Shown one piece after another: positions 1-9,100 of a DNA stretch of 64,000 bases. The translations under genes were made by a program, and so were the position numbers. The notes under the pieces were generated by a model. That model did not search any database and was not told the DNA's origin. It worked only from the letters and a program-made list of their open reading frames with translations. The DNA lies in contig VCMS01000037.1 of NCBI GenBank assembly GCA_022539475.1, positions 124,001 through 188,000 of the forward strand, in the 5' to 3' direction. The DNA comes from Gracilaria domingensis. Lineage: Eukaryota; Rhodophyta; Florideophyceae; Gracilariales; Gracilariaceae. Numbering within the stretch: position 1 is the first letter of the stretch; every line of letters starts with the position of its first letter.

Positions 1-135
1 CAAGATCTTTACGTAATGACTCTCGAGTGTTCGGTGGAATGACGAGCCCTGGGAAGAGAGTTCCAAGACCCAGACACAATTGGTCAAGGGTACAAAACCG
101 CATCACAGTCCAAGGTTCAGTTTGTTTCGGCAAGC

Positions 136-1569
136 GTGTTAGGCAAGAAAGTTTTAAGTTTGTTGGGGAAGCTAGAGAAGACCACATACTGCTTCGAGAG
201 GAGCTCTTCGGAATCGAACTCAGTAGAAGATATTGAACATGTGGTCTCACACCCCGACACTGCTGCCAATCGGCCTTCCGAACTTCAAGATGAACCGAAT
301 CGATCTGGTGATAAGCTTCCTGTTGTTTCTGACACTCTGCTTGTTGCAGAACCATCAAAACAGACGCTAAACGAACACCATGTTCAGCACGTAGAATCAC
401 GTGATGAACAAGAGAAGAAGGATACTCGAAGCAACATGGACGCCACTCTACACCGGGTAAAGAGCAAGGTGGATAGTGGTGATGACCTATCCGCAGTAGA
501 AAGGGGGATGGTGGTAAACTCTTTTGAGAAGCTCCGTTCGACAGTCAGCTTTGTATTTAAGGAAATCCGTTCTTTGACATCACAATATGAACACCTTAAC
601 GTTGGTGAGGCACATGCAGACGAAGACGACTGTATGGTTTCAAAAACGTCTGCTAGAGGGCATCAAGAATCCGGAATGTTGCCTTCCAAGGAAAGGCTTA
701 AATCCCGGGAAGGGCGCCAACTTCTCCAGAGAGTTTCTAGTTCACGTTCCAGGCGTTCCGTGGTTGTGCGAGAACAAAGCGGAAAGGTAGAGGAGAAGCC
801 CTCTGTGGAAACTGTACATATTGCAGCCAAAAAGATTGTTTCAGTTGGAAGTGTGAGAGGGGCGCGAAGCGTGTTTGAGGAAAGAAGAGAAGTCAAAACG
901 GAAGTAAGCTTCTCGAAAATTGTGGCATCCGATGTCGCTGATAAGATAGTCATTCGCAGAGTTTCATCTGCCCTAGAGGTCACAGCGCTGACTTTTGGGG
1001 CGAATCCTGTAGGCGAGGAGACGAAGAATGTATTGAAACTTCAGAAATCCGAGACAGCACCCGACATGGAAGGAATCGAGAGAGCACCACTGCTCTCCGT
1101 TCAGGAACTCTCCCAGCACGTGTCCGCACGTGTGCAGCAAATGCAACCTTTGTTTGAATCGCGTTCGGGCGAGGCGATTATTGGAAATGAGGATGAAGAG
1201 GACTCGCAGTCCGACACATATCGTCTCGGCAATCAACTGTCATGTGACCGTCGTGCCTTTAGCAGTGTGGATGATAACGATATGGGCCTCGTCGGACTTG
1301 AGATGCAGACGCCAGTGGCAGATATTCGGGACGAATACGCAGTTCCCAAAACATTCGAAGCCTCAGAAACTAACAAGGGTATCAACACGGTCGAAATGGA
1401 TGAGAAACAGGCGCGGGGTACTAAAATCACCGAGGAAGTTGGGAACTGCGAGGATGGTGGAGACAATATCAGACAAAATGATAGTGATGATGCGAGATGG
1501 GTTCGGAGCAAGGCAAAGGGGAGCTATCAACGCCAGAGCGTGCGAGTGAGGCCGACCGGGGCAGCGTAG
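136..1569 (+). CDS. Hypothetical charged, low-complexity protein (5' end uncertain)
   Basis: I do not recognise a family. The frame is rich in Glu, Asp, Ser, Arg and Lys with few long hydrophobic runs, which suggests a largely disordered, probably soluble protein. No signal peptide or membrane segment is visible. The first codon used here is GTG. The same frame is open back to a TGA at 40-42 without an ATG, so the true start is probably in an upstream exon or left of the window. The last ~25 codons turn abruptly basic, while another frame (1497-1667) keeps the acidic, Ser-rich composition, so the reading frame may shift near 1490. The gene converges on the TIR-NB-ARC-WD40 gene whose stop lies at 1691. 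Long uninterrupted frame and consistent composition support coding; function unknown. Confidence 0.55.
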   Translation: MLGKKVLSLLGKLEKTTYCFERSSSESNSVEDIEHVVSHPDTAANRPSELQDEPNRSGDKLPVVSDTLLVAEPSKQTLNEHHVQHVESRDEQEKKDTRSNMDATLHRVKSKVDSGDDLSAVERGMVVNSFEKLRSTVSFVFKEIRSLTSQYEHLNVGEAHADEDDCMVSKTSARGHQESGMLPSKERLKSREGRQLLQRVSSSRSRRSVVVREQSGKVEEKPSVETVHIAAKKIVSVGSVRGARSVFEERREVKTEVSFSKIVASDVADKIVIRRVSSALEVTALTFGANPVGEETKNVLKLQKSETAPDMEGIERAPLLSVQELSQHVSARVQQMQPLFESRSGEAIIGNEDEEDSQSDTYRLGNQLSCDRRAFSSVDDNDMGLVGLEMQTPVADIRDEYAVPKTFEASETNKGINTVEMDEKQARGTKITEEVGNCEDGGDNIRQNDSDDARWVRSKAKGSYQRQSVRVRPTGAA

Positions 1570-1667
1570 AGAGCTCAGATGTTGACGTAGTCGACCAGTC
1601 TTCTTCTAGCTCCGATGACCTTTCGCAGCCTGTTTCTCATGTCGGGGGATCATGCCTTCTGATTTAA
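1497..1667 (+). other. Frame-shifted acidic tail, possible true C-terminus of the first gene
   Basis: A 56-codon frame begins at an ATG inside the 3' end of the preceding gene and ends at TAA 1665-1667. It contains a Ser/Asp run like the rest of that protein, whereas the parental frame here becomes basic and stops at 1569. A TGA sits just upstream in this frame (1488-1490), so joining the two needs a one-base indel, a very short intron or a sequencing error close to 1491-1496. It ends only 23 bp before the convergent neighbour's stop codon. Confidence 0.35.
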
Positions 1668-1690
1668 TGCCTAGTATCTCGCAGTTGATG

Positions 1691-4600
1691 TTACCGCACG
1701 AGTCGGCACGATCTAAAATACTTGTCGAAGTACACATCACCACCGTTGATGTTGCATACAGCATCTTCACAGCTACCCAAAACCGTCTTGGAGCTGTCTG
1801 TCAGGTGGTAAACATCTCGCTCAGTTGGTCGCCATTGTGGCTTAGACCACGTCAGTTTCAGGGCTTCAATAGTGCTCTGCCATGCATCATCACGTGATGT
1901 GAGGAGACATTTCCAGCCATCTGCGATCAACGCCCACAGTCGCACCACAGTTTCTGCATCCTCCGAGACAACACGAGAGCCGTCTGCGGTAACTCCCACA
2001 AAATTTACCAGCCCGCTGTGCCCCCTGAGCGGCTGCCCTACAGCGTTCCCAGTTTCTGCGTCCCAAACACGCACCGTCCCGTCCCCAGAGCCTGATACGA
2101 TGCGAGTGCCATCGGCGCTTACCACCACGCAAGTTACCGGACGTGAGTGACCTTGCTGTCGCTGCTCCTCGCAGTTGCCACTTGGTGCCCCCCACACACG
2201 CACAGTGTTGTCTTCTGAGGCCGTAACAATGCGAATACCAAGGTCCTCTTCGGCGCTAATTGCCAAGGATCGTACCGTGTTTGTGTGACCGTGGAGCAGC
2301 TGCACTTCTGCAGTGCAACTTTGAAAGTTCCAAACCAAAACTATACCGTCCTCCGATCCTGATATGATGCGATTGCTATCAGCACTTATTGTCACGCAAG
2401 TTATGGGGCGTTTTGTTTGTAACTCGAGCGGCTTTTCATCTACATCGTGAAGTATGTTCCACACACGAATTTTGTTATCGTATGAGCCCGAAACGATGCG
2501 ACTTCCATTGGCACTCATCGCGACGGTCTGCACTGAGGCAGTGTGACCTTTGAGATTCACTACAACATCGCCACTCTCCACATCCCAAATACGCACCGTG
2601 CGATCGCATGAGCCCGAAGCCAGACGGTCGGCTTTGTCGCTTACGGCCACGCACTCTACAAAATCTGTATGGCCTCGGAGGAGCTGTCCAACTGACTCCC
2701 CACTAAGCGAGTTCCATAACTGAATAGAAAAATCCTTCATCTCGCACGCAAGCAGAGTCCCATTCGCGAGAAAGCCGACAACTCGTTTGTGATTTGGGCA
2801 GTCGTGTGGCACCACTTTCTGGCGAGCTCTGGTTCCCCTGTTCCAAACCCAAACTGTTCCATCTCGCTGTGCTGTAACTACCATGGTCTGGTCAGGCTTA
2901 GGTAAGAATGATGCACATTCGCATTCATGCGTCCAATCTTCTGTATCTCCAAGCTTCTTATATCCATAATTCCCGTTGGAGCTCTCATATTTTCCCACAT
3001 GCATAACGTCGTTTTCGGTGGCGTCTCGGGACAAAATCCAGATTGCATCGGTCTCTACACGAGTGCACAAAACTCTGCCTGGGACTCGGAAAACGTGTAG
3101 TGCGCTACCACCGGCCTGGTGCATGAGTGTAGGTGAGGCTTTGAGCCATGGCCTTGGTGCACATCTTTCCATGCTCTGCACGAAATCATAAGTTAACTTG
3201 CTTTTTGTTGCATGCCAGTGCAGTCTTGCGTGAATTTGAAACCAAGCTTCTTCCCGAGAGGGGTTGTTGCTCACAAACGATGCGCTCAACATGGCAGCCT
3301 TACCAATCATTTGTAGGTGTTCCTTGTGCTTTGCATAAAGCGAAGCGTTCTCGTCGCATATTGCTTTTCCATACGCCAAGTCGTTTTCTACACCGCGGAT
3401 GCCACCGCTCAACATTCGCGCCACAATCCAGTGAGGTTCCGATAACAACCACAGAAGCCGATCAACATACCCTGCTCCTCGAACTAATCGGCAAAGGTTT
3501 TGGTGTATATACCCATCGTCTGTAGGGCAACTCCACAAACGGCCTTTTTCTCTGTCGTTTCTTTCGCAAGATGGCATATATTTGCGCACGAGTGCTTGAA
3601 GGAACGATTCTGTTTCATCTAGTTGTTTAGCTTTGTGAGCAGCGATCCTTCGAATTATATCATGCAGCCTGACAAACACCTTACCTCGGATTTGCCTCAT
3701 TTGTACAACCGAAACATCAGCAAAAGATTGTACCACATTTTGGGTTTCATTTAACGTATCCAAGTTCCACAGCTTCCGCAGCATCACGGCTGGGACAGAT
3801 TGGTCTTCTTGGAGCACACTTAACGCCCGAAACCAGTTGCTATATCTTGGATCTCTGTTACGTCGCACAAGAACTTGAATAGATGAATCCACAATTTTTG
3901 GTAGTGCACCATACGAGGCAGCTTTTGTTGTCATCAAATCCGTTTGTTGCGACTGAACGTTGATTTGAAATTCTGACCACGCGTCTTCGGGCTGAAGGCA
4001 GCGACGCTTACATTTACGTACCGAACTGCCGACGATACTGAACGCAAGCGGAAGACCATCGCACAGTTTGAGAAAGTACTTCAACGCTTCCTCGTTCTCG
4101 TCGTCAAGCACGATGTCTTCTTCAAAGGCAGCATGTCTTAGCAACATCCGCCGCGACCATTTGCCTAGCACTTCCTTTTCTTTTTCGAACTTTATCACTT
4201 CCCCAGCATCAATTTCGCCCTCTCTAGTTGTATACACCATTTTACTGTTTGAGTTCACCAGTAGTCCAAAAGTTGTCAGGATATCAGAGTCTATTCCATT
4301 AACACACCAGATATCATCCATAAGAAACAAGCACGAATGTGGACGAAACCATTTCGAAGCCTTCTGGCATGCCTCCAAAATGGATTCAGCTTTTCCGATC
4401 GCGTTTGCCAAACTCGAACCACCTGTGTCACGAACAATATTTGCAAGTCGTTGTACTATGTCCGGTACTGTAGCACTGTTTCCGAGCTCGATGAAAAAAA
4501 TGCTGTCACCAAACACCTCTTTGACTTCGACATCTTCAGCCAGTCCTCGCATAGCGCACGTTTTACCAATGCCGCCCTCTCCTGTAACGACAACGACAAT

Positions 4601-5407
4601 ATGGCTTCTATTGCGTCTGTCTAATACCGCCGCCCTTAATCGCCCTTCATTTGTTTTGGATGAACCATAATTAAGCGTTAACCTGTCCACTTTTGGTGGT
4701 AAGAGAGATGCCGCGTTGGACGGGATGTACTTATCCTGTTGCGCAGATTGAGCACCTAACACTGGATTGCCAGCATCCGGCACTTGAGTGCTCTCCTTGG
4801 CAACGGGCTTGATGCCGAGATACTCCGAAATTCTTTTGTGAACGTATTGGATGTAGGCTTTTCTGTTGGTGACCATATCCGGAGCGTCAGAGTTAGTGAC
4901 ATTGACGTCGTTCCTGATGCCCCAAAAGGTAGCGGCCATATTCAATGCATCTTTGATTTTTGGGAGCGGTACAATGTCTTCTAGCGCACGCCTGATAAGA
5001 CCATGTTGAAGGAAGAGGCCGCTATATTTATCAAAAATGGATTCGTTCCTGCACTCATGCTTTGAAAAGCGGTAGAATACAGAGATGAGTACGGGCAGAG
5101 TCTCATTGTGACTTTTTGGGCTTCTGTAACGCTGAACGAATGTCATAAGCTCACGCATTGGCCATTCTTTGGCAACGAATTCGGGACTCAAGATGAAGAC
5201 GCCGACACGGGCGGTTTTAAGAGCGTCCTTCATGACCCTTGGGCAGTGGTCTCCTAGTTCAAAAGATTCTTCGTCCAGAAAAACCGTCAGATTGTGTTCA
5301 CGAAGTAGTCGCCACAACGGTCGGGCAATCTTTTCCTTGTCTTCCCCAGCATGGCTGAGAAAGATGTCGTATGGTTGTGTTTTGGTGGAAGATGTGATCG
5401 GGAACAT
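1691..5407 (-). CDS. TIR-NB-ARC-WD40 receptor-like protein (copy 1)
   Basis: A 1238-aa intronless protein. Residues ~11-150 form a TIR domain (YDIFLSHAGEDKE at 13-25, BB-loop-like LDEESFELGD, and EWPMREL with Glu86 in the position of the NADase catalytic Glu of plant TIRs). An NB-ARC ATPase follows: P-loop GEGGIGKT 276-283, kinase-2 CLFLMDDIW 359-367, YTTR 392-395, GLPL near 451-454, and an MHD-like LHD 581-583. Residues ~840-1160 carry about eight WD40 blades ending in VWN, IWD or VWD. A ~75-aa tail after the propeller (GSCEDA..NGGDVYF..FRSCR) is shared with the neighbour. In this family the WD40 part is expected to sense, NB-ARC to oligomerise and TIR to signal by NAD+ cleavage or adaptor binding; this is by analogy with plant TNLs and Apaf-1. 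The start is the first ATG, directly before the TIR. It is divergent from copy 2. Confidence 0.9.
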   Translation of the reverse strand: MFPITSSTKTQPYDIFLSHAGEDKEKIARPLWRLLREHNLTVFLDEESFELGDHCPRVMKDALKTARVGVFILSPEFVAKEWPMRELMTFVQRYRSPKSHNETLPVLISVFYRFSKHECRNESIFDKYSGLFLQHGLIRRALEDIVPLPKIKDALNMAATFWGIRNDVNVTNSDAPDMVTNRKAYIQYVHKRISEYLGIKPVAKESTQVPDAGNPVLGAQSAQQDKYIPSNAASLLPPKVDRLTLNYGSSKTNEGRLRAAVLDRRNRSHIVVVVTGEGGIGKTCAMRGLAEDVEVKEVFGDSIFFIELGNSATVPDIVQRLANIVRDTGGSSLANAIGKAESILEACQKASKWFRPHSCLFLMDDIWCVNGIDSDILTTFGLLVNSNSKMVYTTREGEIDAGEVIKFEKEKEVLGKWSRRMLLRHAAFEEDIVLDDENEEALKYFLKLCDGLPLAFSIVGSSVRKCKRRCLQPEDAWSEFQINVQSQQTDLMTTKAASYGALPKIVDSSIQVLVRRNRDPRYSNWFRALSVLQEDQSVPAVMLRKLWNLDTLNETQNVVQSFADVSVVQMRQIRGKVFVRLHDIIRRIAAHKAKQLDETESFLQALVRKYMPSCERNDREKGRLWSCPTDDGYIHQNLCRLVRGAGYVDRLLWLLSEPHWIVARMLSGGIRGVENDLAYGKAICDENASLYAKHKEHLQMIGKAAMLSASFVSNNPSREEAWFQIHARLHWHATKSKLTYDFVQSMERCAPRPWLKASPTLMHQAGGSALHVFRVPGRVLCTRVETDAIWILSRDATENDVMHVGKYESSNGNYGYKKLGDTEDWTHECECASFLPKPDQTMVVTAQRDGTVWVWNRGTRARQKVVPHDCPNHKRVVGFLANGTLLACEMKDFSIQLWNSLSGESVGQLLRGHTDFVECVAVSDKADRLASGSCDRTVRIWDVESGDVVVNLKGHTASVQTVAMSANGSRIVSGSYDNKIRVWNILHDVDEKPLELQTKRPITCVTISADSNRIISGSEDGIVLVWNFQSCTAEVQLLHGHTNTVRSLAISAEEDLGIRIVTASEDNTVRVWGAPSGNCEEQRQQGHSRPVTCVVVSADGTRIVSGSGDGTVRVWDAETGNAVGQPLRGHSGLVNFVGVTADGSRVVSEDAETVVRLWALIADGWKCLLTSRDDAWQSTIEALKLTWSKPQWRPTERDVYHLTDSSKTVLGSCEDAVCNINGGDVYFDKYFRSCRLVR

Positions 5408-6123
5408 AGAAGATTGATGCGTTTTTTGGGTCGGCTAGACGACAGAGAAAGGATTTCATCAATGACAGTTGTTATCCTTTATCCTCGTAATTTGTGCGAA
5501 TTGCTCTAGCACAGAACACTGAATTTCAAACGGCGTCGTGACGGGTTGATCCGACTGGTGTATGGGAACAGAATGGGCGCGTGTGTGGGCTGGGGCACCT
5601 GCGAGAGAGACAGAGCAGCCAATGCACGGGAAGTTCGCAAAAATCTGCGAGGGAGATTCGAGCTCTGTTCACTTCTTGAGGTCTCGAGGGTGCCGATGGT
5701 CCGTACAGGGGTAGAAGGCTACCTTTGTACGACGGTACCGACGGTACAGGAAGTTCTCTCAGAAACCGCATTGAAGCTGGGTAATTACGTAGTACCTCTG
5801 TATCACGGCAAGTTCGATCGCATGTTGATCACGAGATTTTTCGAATACAGTGGACTCTTTCAGAGAGTTCTATTGGTTGCGCGGCAAAGTCTGAAACAGC
5901 ACTGGAACAGCACTGTACAGTCCGTGAAACGATTCTCGTGTATCTAGAATACCCTCGGAACTGTCGTATTGGCCAGTTGAAGAAATCGAAACTTCCAAGT
6001 CAAAGCATTTCCTTGAGTCCAGTACATCTCTCTCCTTCTTACAACACCAAATCCTTCGGAACGCAAATCTTTAGGCGGTCTCGTTTCCTCCATCTGACCT
6101 TCCTAGGAACGAATCATTCGTCC
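5408..6123. promoter_or_regulatory. Shared bidirectional spacer of the two TIR-NB-ARC-WD40 genes
   Basis: A 716-bp spacer separates the two divergent receptor starts. The plus-strand frame is open upstream to another ATG at 5938, but the minus-strand sibling begins ~12 codons before its TIR motif. The ATG at 6124 gives exactly matching residue numbers in both proteins (catalytic-position Glu86 in each), so I assign 5408-6123 as non-coding. A small palindromic cluster of ggtac/gtacc motifs lies near 5723-5750. No clear TATA box was recognised. Confidence 0.55.
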
Positions 6124-9100
6124 ATGTCACAGAACGCATCTTCTGCCCAAACGCCACTCTATCACGTCTATCTAAGTCATGCGGGCGAAGACAAGGAAAC
6201 GATTGCGCGACCATTGCGAAGACGCCTTCGCCAGCATGACGTCTCCGTTTTTCTCGACGACAACTCCATTCGTCACGGGGATGATACTCCGAGGGAAATG
6301 GAGCTCGCTTTGGAAACCGCCCCGATTGGCGTCTTCATCATAACTCCCGAGTTCGTTGCCAAGGCGTGGACTATGCGTGAGCTTTTGACATTTGTTCGGC
6401 GTTACGACTGCGCCATAGCTGCAAAAGAGACCCCGCCGTTGCTCATCCCCGTCTTTTACCGTCTTACCGCTCGTCAGTGCCTCGATCCAGCCATCTTTGA
6501 TATCTACAGCAGCCTCTTCCTTCAACACGGGCTTTTCTACCGGGCGCTAAATAACGATATACCGCTCAAAGATGTCAAGCATGCATTGGAAACGGCCACC
6601 ACCGTCTGGGGTATTGAGAACAGCTTCGGCGCATCAAACTTGGACAGCCCCGAAATGGTCCCGACAAGGGAAGCCTTCATTCAGATCGTTCAGAACCGCA
6701 TCATGCAAAAGATCGTTCAGAACCGCATCATGCAAAAGCTTGGAATAGAGAAACCTCAACTGGTCGACAAAGGTCATTTAGAGGCGAGTTCTAGACCTGC
6801 ACCACAAGAGGTATACATTCCATTGAACATGGTGCCACCCAATCCACCCAGGATGACATTGGATTATAATTCACCCTTTACAGTTGAAGGGAAATTAAAG
6901 GCTGCGGTTTTACGCGGAGCGGATAGCGGCATGGTTACCGTTGTAGCTGTGGGACAAGGTGGAGTCGGCAAAACGTGCGCTTTGAGAGGACTAGCTGAGG
7001 ATATGGACGTCAGAACAATGTTCTCTGGAGGTTTGTTTTACCTTTACCTTGGGAACGCTGCTGCAATACCGGATATAATTGAAGGAGTCGCAAGAATCGT
7101 CGAAATCACCGGAGGTCGGAGCCTTGCAGCCTTGATCAGAAGAGCCGTATCTGTCGTAGAGGCATCCCGGAAGGCTTCAGAATGGTTTCGTCCACATTCA
7201 TGCTTGTTTCTGATAGATGACATTTGGCACGTTAATGGAATAGACTCTGCTGTCCTGATGAATCTTGGGCTAATGGTGAATACACGCAGTAGAATTGTTT
7301 ATTCCACCAGAGACAAGCGTTTCGTGCACCATGCGAGCACTGTGATTGAGTTCAGAGAAAAAGAGACGCACGGGGAATTGTCTCGCAGGATGTTAGCGAT
7401 GCACGCTGGGTTTGAGCAAGATACCGTGCTTGTGCACAAGAACAAAGTGGCATTTGAGAATGTGATCACATTGTGCGCTGGACTTCCGCTTGCGTATGGC
7501 ATTGTTGGCGGTGCAGTACAAAAATACTCATTTGATCTACCAGGTTTCCTCCGACAAGACGCGTGGTCAGAGTTCTACGAAGACATGAAGTCGAAACGAA
7601 TAGACTTCAAGAAAGCCAGCGAGGTTACATATGGTCCAATGTCAAGTATTGTGGATACATCCCTTCAAGTACTTGAGAGACGAGATGGATCTCAAAAGTT
7701 TGAGTACTGGTTTCGTGCTCTTTGTGTGCTTCAGGGACAGGAATGTGTGCCTGAGCAGATGCTGCAGAAGCTATGGAACTTGAATACGTTACAAGAAACA
7801 CGAGCTGTGATGGAATCATTTGCTGATGTTTCACTTGTAGACGTGAAGAGAAGGGACGGTTCAGTTTATATTGGAATGCATGAAGCATTACTGGATATTG
7901 CTGCTCGCAAAGCTTCGGACGCAGAAGGAATCGAAACTTTTTTTCAAACGCTTGTGCGCAATTATGCGTTCTATGTTGATAGAAACGTGGGGGATGATGT
8001 TTGCATGTCTCGAAAAGATTTTGCAGATGCGGGCGCTCAATTTGACGATATGTTGGTCGATACTAACTCTCCAAGAGGAGCGACGGGAAGAGCGATCAAG
8101 AAATTGCGTCTGGCTTTAGGACGCTATGCTCCTGGTGGAAGTAGTAAAGTGGGAGACGGTGAATTGGAATATGAAAATATACCAGAGGTTGCCAAACGAG
8201 CTGGAACAAGATTGGGGTTGCGTCTTGCTTGGTGGGGCGCTGAAGATGATGGGTACATATATAACAGCATTTGCAGAATACTTCGAAAGGCAGGGTATGT
8301 TGTCGAGCTACTGTGGCTCTTGTCGCAACCTCAGTGGATTGTGAAGCGACTTCTTCAAGGAGGAATTATCAGTGTTGAACAAGACTTGCATCAGGGACAA
8401 GAGGCATGTATCGAATCGGACTCGCGAGATCCAAATCGCAAGGAGCATTTGGAAATGATCAGTAAGGCTGTCAGGTTGGGCTACCCGTTTGTCCGCAACA
8501 ATCGCCGTCCTGAAGAGGCTTGGTTTCAAATACACGGGAGATTGCTGTGGCACGCAAAGGAGAGCGAGCTAACGAATGATTTCGTGAAGAGGATGGAAAT
8601 GTGTGCGCCGAAGCCATGGCTCAAAGCATCTGATGCGCTACTGCCACAGGCGCGTGGTAGCGCAATACAAATGATGAATGTTCGCGGTGACTTGTTGTCC
8701 ATATTCTTAGAGTTTGATGCAATCTGGATTCTGTCAAGAAACGTCGGCGTCATGTTTGTTGGAAAGTATGAAACATCGAATGGTCGTTATGAAACTGTGC
8801 AGCTGGAGGAAGCGGGAAATTGGGAGCGTGATTTCGCATGCTCGTCGTTCTTACCAGACAATCGTAGGTTGGTCACAGCGCAGCGAGATGGAAGGGTTTA
8901 TGTGTGGGACAGACAAAAAGGAGTTTGTGAGCAAGTTGTTGCACACGATTGTACAAATCACAAACGAGTTGTCGACTTCCTTGGCGATGGGGCTCTGCTG
9001 GCGTGTGAGTTGAACGATAACTCTGTTCAAGTGTGGGATACGCTTTCTGGCCGAGCCCTGGGGCGGCCGTTGGAGGGTCACACAAACTCGGTGGGGTGCG

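Noticed and set aside
5938-6123. N-terminal extension of receptor copy 2
   Set aside because: Not matched by copy 1, Ser/Arg-rich, and the ATG at 6124 gives matching residue numbers; treated as 5' UTR.
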